From 2-02-FULL-55-14 sp964473365 (GTDB taxonomy: Bacteria > Bacteroidota > Ignavibacteria > UBA10030), in the NCBI GenBank assembly GCA_964473365.1, contig CAYYOV010000017.1, positions 6,902 through 70,901 of the forward strand: a stretch of 64,000 bases of DNA, written 5' to 3'. Under the pieces are notes generated by a model. It was not told the origin of the DNA and did not search any database. It was given only the letters and a program-made list of their open reading frames with translations. Within the stretch, counting starts at the first letter, position 1. Each line of letters opens with the position of its first letter. The position numbers and the translations under genes were made by a program. This document shows, one piece after another, positions 61,757-64,000 of this stretch.

Positions 61757-61771
61757 GCAAAGGACGTGCCG
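61757..61771 (-). promoter_or_regulatory. Sigma-54 (-24/-12) promoter for the redox operon
   Basis: On the minus strand the sequence is CGGCACG-TCCT-TTGC, a close match to TGGCACG-N4-TTGC, with GG and GC exactly ten bases apart. The expected start point is near 61745, about 53 nt before the GTG at 61692. A 7-bp inverted repeat, CTTCCTC (61723-61729) and GAGGAAG (61734-61740), lies in the leader. The NtrC-family regulator at 53327-54688 is the obvious activator. Confidence 0.75.
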
Positions 61772-61786
61772 AGGTGGTAGAGGAGG

Positions 61787-61821
61787 AATCGGGAAGCGGG
61801 ATCGGGGATTCGGGAGCGAAA
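61787..61821. repeat. Degenerate GC-rich heptanucleotide repeat
   Basis: Five heptamers in a row, AATCGGG, AAGCGGG, ATCGGGG, ATTCGGG, AGCGAAA, lie 15 bp upstream of the sigma-54 promoter. The unit differs from the AT-rich one at 59789-59844 but has the same period. Function unknown. Confidence 0.55.
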
Positions 61822-62010
61822 AGGGGAGGAGGCAGAACGGAAGGCTGTGTTGGGGCACCTGTCGTGTGGCATTCGCCGACGACCGTGTCGGGAAGTCCGG
61901 CACAACGTCAAGCTCATGACGGCTGAGAGTCAGTCAGCACGTGTCGCAACCGACTCAAAGGATGAAACTGCTGACGTCGTGTCGCCCGTAACTTGGGCGG
62001 AGAAAAAGGA

Positions 62011-62046
62011 ACAAGGCCGGGATGACCGGCCTTGTCGTTTGCTGCG
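62011..62046 (-). terminator. Intrinsic terminator after the phosphate-binding-like gene
   Basis: Perfect 10-bp stem ACAAGGCCGG (62011-62020) with CCGGCCTTGT (62026-62035), loop of five bases. Read on the minus strand it is followed by TCCTTTTTCTC, so it ends the porin/binding-protein operon. Confidence 0.85.
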
Positions 62047-62068
62047 AACAGCGCGTATCGGAATGCGG

Positions 62069-62500
62069 CTACTCGGTATACAGCACTTTGCATCCCGAAG
62101 CACTGGCGGCCGCTGATTTGGCGACGTATCCGATCGCGCCCGGTGTGCCGGCAACGGCCCGGATCAGTTCAGCGCTCGAAGCCAACCGTGTCGGAGTCGC
62201 TCCGCCGCCCGAGAAGGCATTCCGGAGCCACGTCTGATTGAACTTGTTGGCCGTCGTTCCCAGGACCTTGTCGAAGAAAACGCCGCTGACCTCATTCTCT
62301 GGGGAGAGGATGAACAACTTTACCGCCGACCCGCCGACGATCGTCATCTTGCCGAGAAAGACATCGGCGACCTCAGTCCTGCTCAACTGGTCTGCGCCGA
62401 CGGAGGTGTTGGCGATGACCGCATACGATTGTTGGGCTGTGGCGGTGCTGCAGAGCAGCGCCAGGGCGCCAACCAGGATATAGAGTGATAGGTTTTTCAT
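62069..62500 (-). CDS. Small periplasmic phosphate-binding-like protein
   Basis: 143 residues from ATG 62500 with GGAGA upstream. A signal peptide ends at TAT-AQ. The rest is about one lobe of a PstS-type binding protein (VIANTSVGADQLSRTEVADV, FLGKMTIVGG, PENEVSGVFFDKVLGTTANK), half the usual length. Such short members occur beside outer-membrane porins and often bind phosphate-like anions. It lies 22 bp after the porin gene on the same strand and is probably co-transcribed. No transporter permease or ATPase is in view. Confidence 0.8.
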   Translation of the reverse strand: MKNLSLYILVGALALLCSTATAQQSYAVIANTSVGADQLSRTEVADVFLGKMTIVGGSAVKLFILSPENEVSGVFFDKVLGTTANKFNQTWLRNAFSGGGATPTRLASSAELIRAVAGTPGAIGYVAKSAAASASGCKVLYTE

Positions 62501-62522
62501 GGTTGTCTCCATCGTCTCGGGG

Positions 62523-63572
62523 TTAGAAGCCAAAGGAAATGCTGGTCTTCAACTCGGTGTAGTTCACACCTCTGAGTCGGGAATTCGCGGTCTCGGACAG
62601 GAAGCGGTTGGCTTCAGCCTTGAGGAACAGGTAGTCATTGACGCGCATGTTGACGCCCAGCACCAGCGTGTTGGCCATATCCTTATCGATAGACGTATTG
62701 GGATCGTGCGCTTCCCAGCGAGCATACGGGGTGTACCGATCGCCGATGAGATAACCCGCCTGCAGATAGTATCCGTTGCGCGTGATCGAAGTCGCACGGA
62801 TCGGCGTGTACGAACCCGCCATGTATTCGAATTCGGCGGTCAACGCACCAGCCTCAACCTGTAGCTGAACGCCCCACGAGGACAATTCGAGCGAATCGCC
62901 ATTATCGATGTAGTACGACGCCCCCGCGTTGATGTCAAGCGCATTGCTTTCATACGCCACGGCACGAATACGGCCGTTCAGGGCCTTGCTGACATCGTAG
63001 TCCTTCTCGTAAGGGTTGTCGTAGGGGTGTTCGCCGTTCGTGACCTGAACGATGTAGTCGAACGGAATGTTGCCAAGCGTGTAGTTGCCCGTGAAGGAGA
63101 GACCGGTTCCCCAGCGGGGATAGAACAACACTGGCGAGCCCACACGGTCGGTGCGAACGGTCGACGACGGCTCTTTCACGGCGAGGAACGCCGGCTTCGC
63201 GGTATGGATCTCGTTGTAGATACCGAAGCTGATGAACTGCTTGCCCGCCCGGATCTTGAGGTAGTCGGCGAGGGCATACTCCGCAAAGACATACTCGTAG
63301 CCGATGTTGCCGTAACCGTCTTCGATAGCCGTGCCATGCTCCCAGTTGAGATCGGCGGCGATCCGGAAGCGCTCCGCCGGCGTGAAGTTCAGCACAAGGT
63401 CGAAGCCGTCAGAGTCGAACGAGCCGTGCCTGTCCCCTCGTCCCTGGTCCGAAAGGTTATACTCATATTCCACACTCCCGTACCCGTTGATACGAAGGTG
63501 CTCGCTGACTTGGGCCTGAGCGAAACCGGCGGCCAGGCAGAGCAGCACGATGAGACTGAACGTGAATCGCAT
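62523..63572 (-). CDS. Outer-membrane porin (OprP/O-like)
   Basis: 349 residues from ATG 63572. A signal peptide (1-20, ending AQA-QV) precedes about sixteen amphipathic strands with aromatic ends (YGSVEYEYNLSD, FRIAADLNWEHGT, YEYVFAEYALADYLKIRAGK, YYIDNGDSLELSSWGVQLQV), finishing TELKTSISFGF. This matches porins of the OprP/OprO and related general-porin families. Together with the small phosphate-binding-like gene it suggests anion uptake, but the specificity cannot be read from sequence. It is the first gene of a two-gene operon ending at 62011. Confidence 0.85.
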   Translation of the reverse strand: MRFTFSLIVLLCLAAGFAQAQVSEHLRINGYGSVEYEYNLSDQGRGDRHGSFDSDGFDLVLNFTPAERFRIAADLNWEHGTAIEDGYGNIGYEYVFAEYALADYLKIRAGKQFISFGIYNEIHTAKPAFLAVKEPSSTVRTDRVGSPVLFYPRWGTGLSFTGNYTLGNIPFDYIVQVTNGEHPYDNPYEKDYDVSKALNGRIRAVAYESNALDINAGASYYIDNGDSLELSSWGVQLQVEAGALTAEFEYMAGSYTPIRATSITRNGYYLQAGYLIGDRYTPYARWEAHDPNTSIDKDMANTLVLGVNMRVNDYLFLKAEANRFLSETANSRLRGVNYTELKTSISFGF

Positions 63573-63878
63573 GATCCATCTCCCTAGAAAGGTTTTTTGT
63601 GGGTGAAGCGCAATGAGCATGAGGAACGCAGGCCATATCATCGATGGCGCACCTCATACATGCATGGCGTCAAACTACGGAGCCGGGTGGAAGAGGGGTA
63701 TCAGGCGAACGGAGATTCAAGGGTAGGAATCATCCTATGGGCCACCAGCCAGCGTGGAGGGGGGGGGATAACTGCTGGACTGGCCCTTTTTTCACAGCCC
63801 ATCAGACAACTGCGTCAACACGCCCACATCTGTATGGTCGCGTCCGGTGGTGATGTGCTGCCGAACTGAGCGAACTTC
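63573..63878. other. Intergenic region before the porin gene
   Basis: 306 bp without a supported gene. It contains a run of nine G (63759-63767) and a TTTTTT run (about 63788-63793). The porin leader shows CCTTTCTAGGGAGATGG on the minus strand as ribosome site. I saw no clear -35/-10 pair. Confidence 0.4.
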
Positions 63879-64000
63879 CTAAGTATTCTTGATAAACGTT
63901 CCTTCGTGGAGGTCTTTGAGGGCCTGCCGCAATTCCGCCTGGGTGTTCATCACGATCGGGCCGTACCACGCCACAGGCTCTTTGATCGGCGCTCCCGACA
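63879..64000 (-). CDS. Pirin family protein (C-terminal fragment)
   Basis: The last 40 residues, entering from the right edge, read GAPIKEPVAWYGPIVMNTQA, followed by ELRQALKDLHEGTFIKNT. This is the typical end of pirins, cupin-type iron proteins that act as quercetinases or redox-linked regulators. The catalytic cupin part and the start are outside the window, so activity cannot be judged. Confidence 0.85.
   Translation of the reverse strand, partial: SGAPIKEPVAWYGPIVMNTQAELRQALKDLHEGTFIKNT

Noticed and set aside
1..64000. CRISPR arrays, transposases, integrases, tRNA genes
   Set aside because: No regularly spaced direct repeats of 25-40 bp, no DDE or integrase motifs and no T-loop motif seen anywhere in the window.

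Overview
The window reads as a high-GC, gene-dense contig from an environmental bacterium of the FCB group, most likely Bacteroidota/Ignavibacteriota-like. The main evidence is a secreted glycosidase (21849-24200) ending in a type IX secretion C-terminal sorting domain with the YPNPFNPST signature. Many lipoproteins, outer-membrane barrel-like proteins, a Ser/Thr kinase with a TolB-type propeller and many GC-hairpin terminators fit that group. Three runs of exactly 100 N mark it as a draft assembly. Two of them are flanked by identical 55-bp copies, and collapsing these restores intact genes. I saw no rRNA, tRNA, CRISPR array, transposase or phage gene.

Layout. 1-5.8 kb: cell-envelope genes, including a family of related lipoproteins with a glycine-zipper hairpin. 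5.8-16.5 kb: an S41-like peptidase, the Ser/Thr kinase, an M16 metalloprotease, an amidohydrolase and an envelope protein. 16.7-21.6 kb: an AraC-type membrane regulator, a TMEM175-like channel, a tandem DUF1801 protein and a PadR/DUF4153 pair behind a clear self-operator promoter. 21.8-28.4 kb: the GH2 enzyme, a small protein, a cyclic-nucleotide-binding protein and a large hybrid histidine kinase. 28.5-40.9 kb: an esterase, an MBL-fold hydrolase, small envelope proteins, an APC transporter fused to a USP domain, an HbpS/GlcG-like protein, a DUF5916 barrel protein and a PL6 polysaccharide lyase. 40.9-46.6 kb: a minus-strand cluster of ornithine carbamoyltransferase, carbamate kinase, aspartate carbamoyltransferase, ornithine aminotransferase and a cDPG-synthetase-like GTPase. 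47-50.6 kb: two unknown proteins and release factor 3.

51-63.6 kb is the most interesting part. A plus-strand operon encodes a sensor kinase with c-type haem motifs in its periplasmic domain, an archaemetzincin zinc protease and a sigma-54-dependent response regulator. It converges on a minus-strand operon for a Qrc/ACIII-type membrane redox complex: a pentahaem cytochrome c, a Tat-exported molybdopterin-family Fe-S subunit, a four-cluster ferredoxin subunit and an NrfD-type quinone subunit. Two unusual GcvH-like proteins with cysteine motifs bracket these subunits. A near-consensus -24/-12 promoter lies just upstream of the first gene of that operon, so the kinase/regulator pair probably controls the complex. 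An outer-membrane porin and a small phosphate-binding-like periplasmic protein follow, and the window ends inside a pirin gene.
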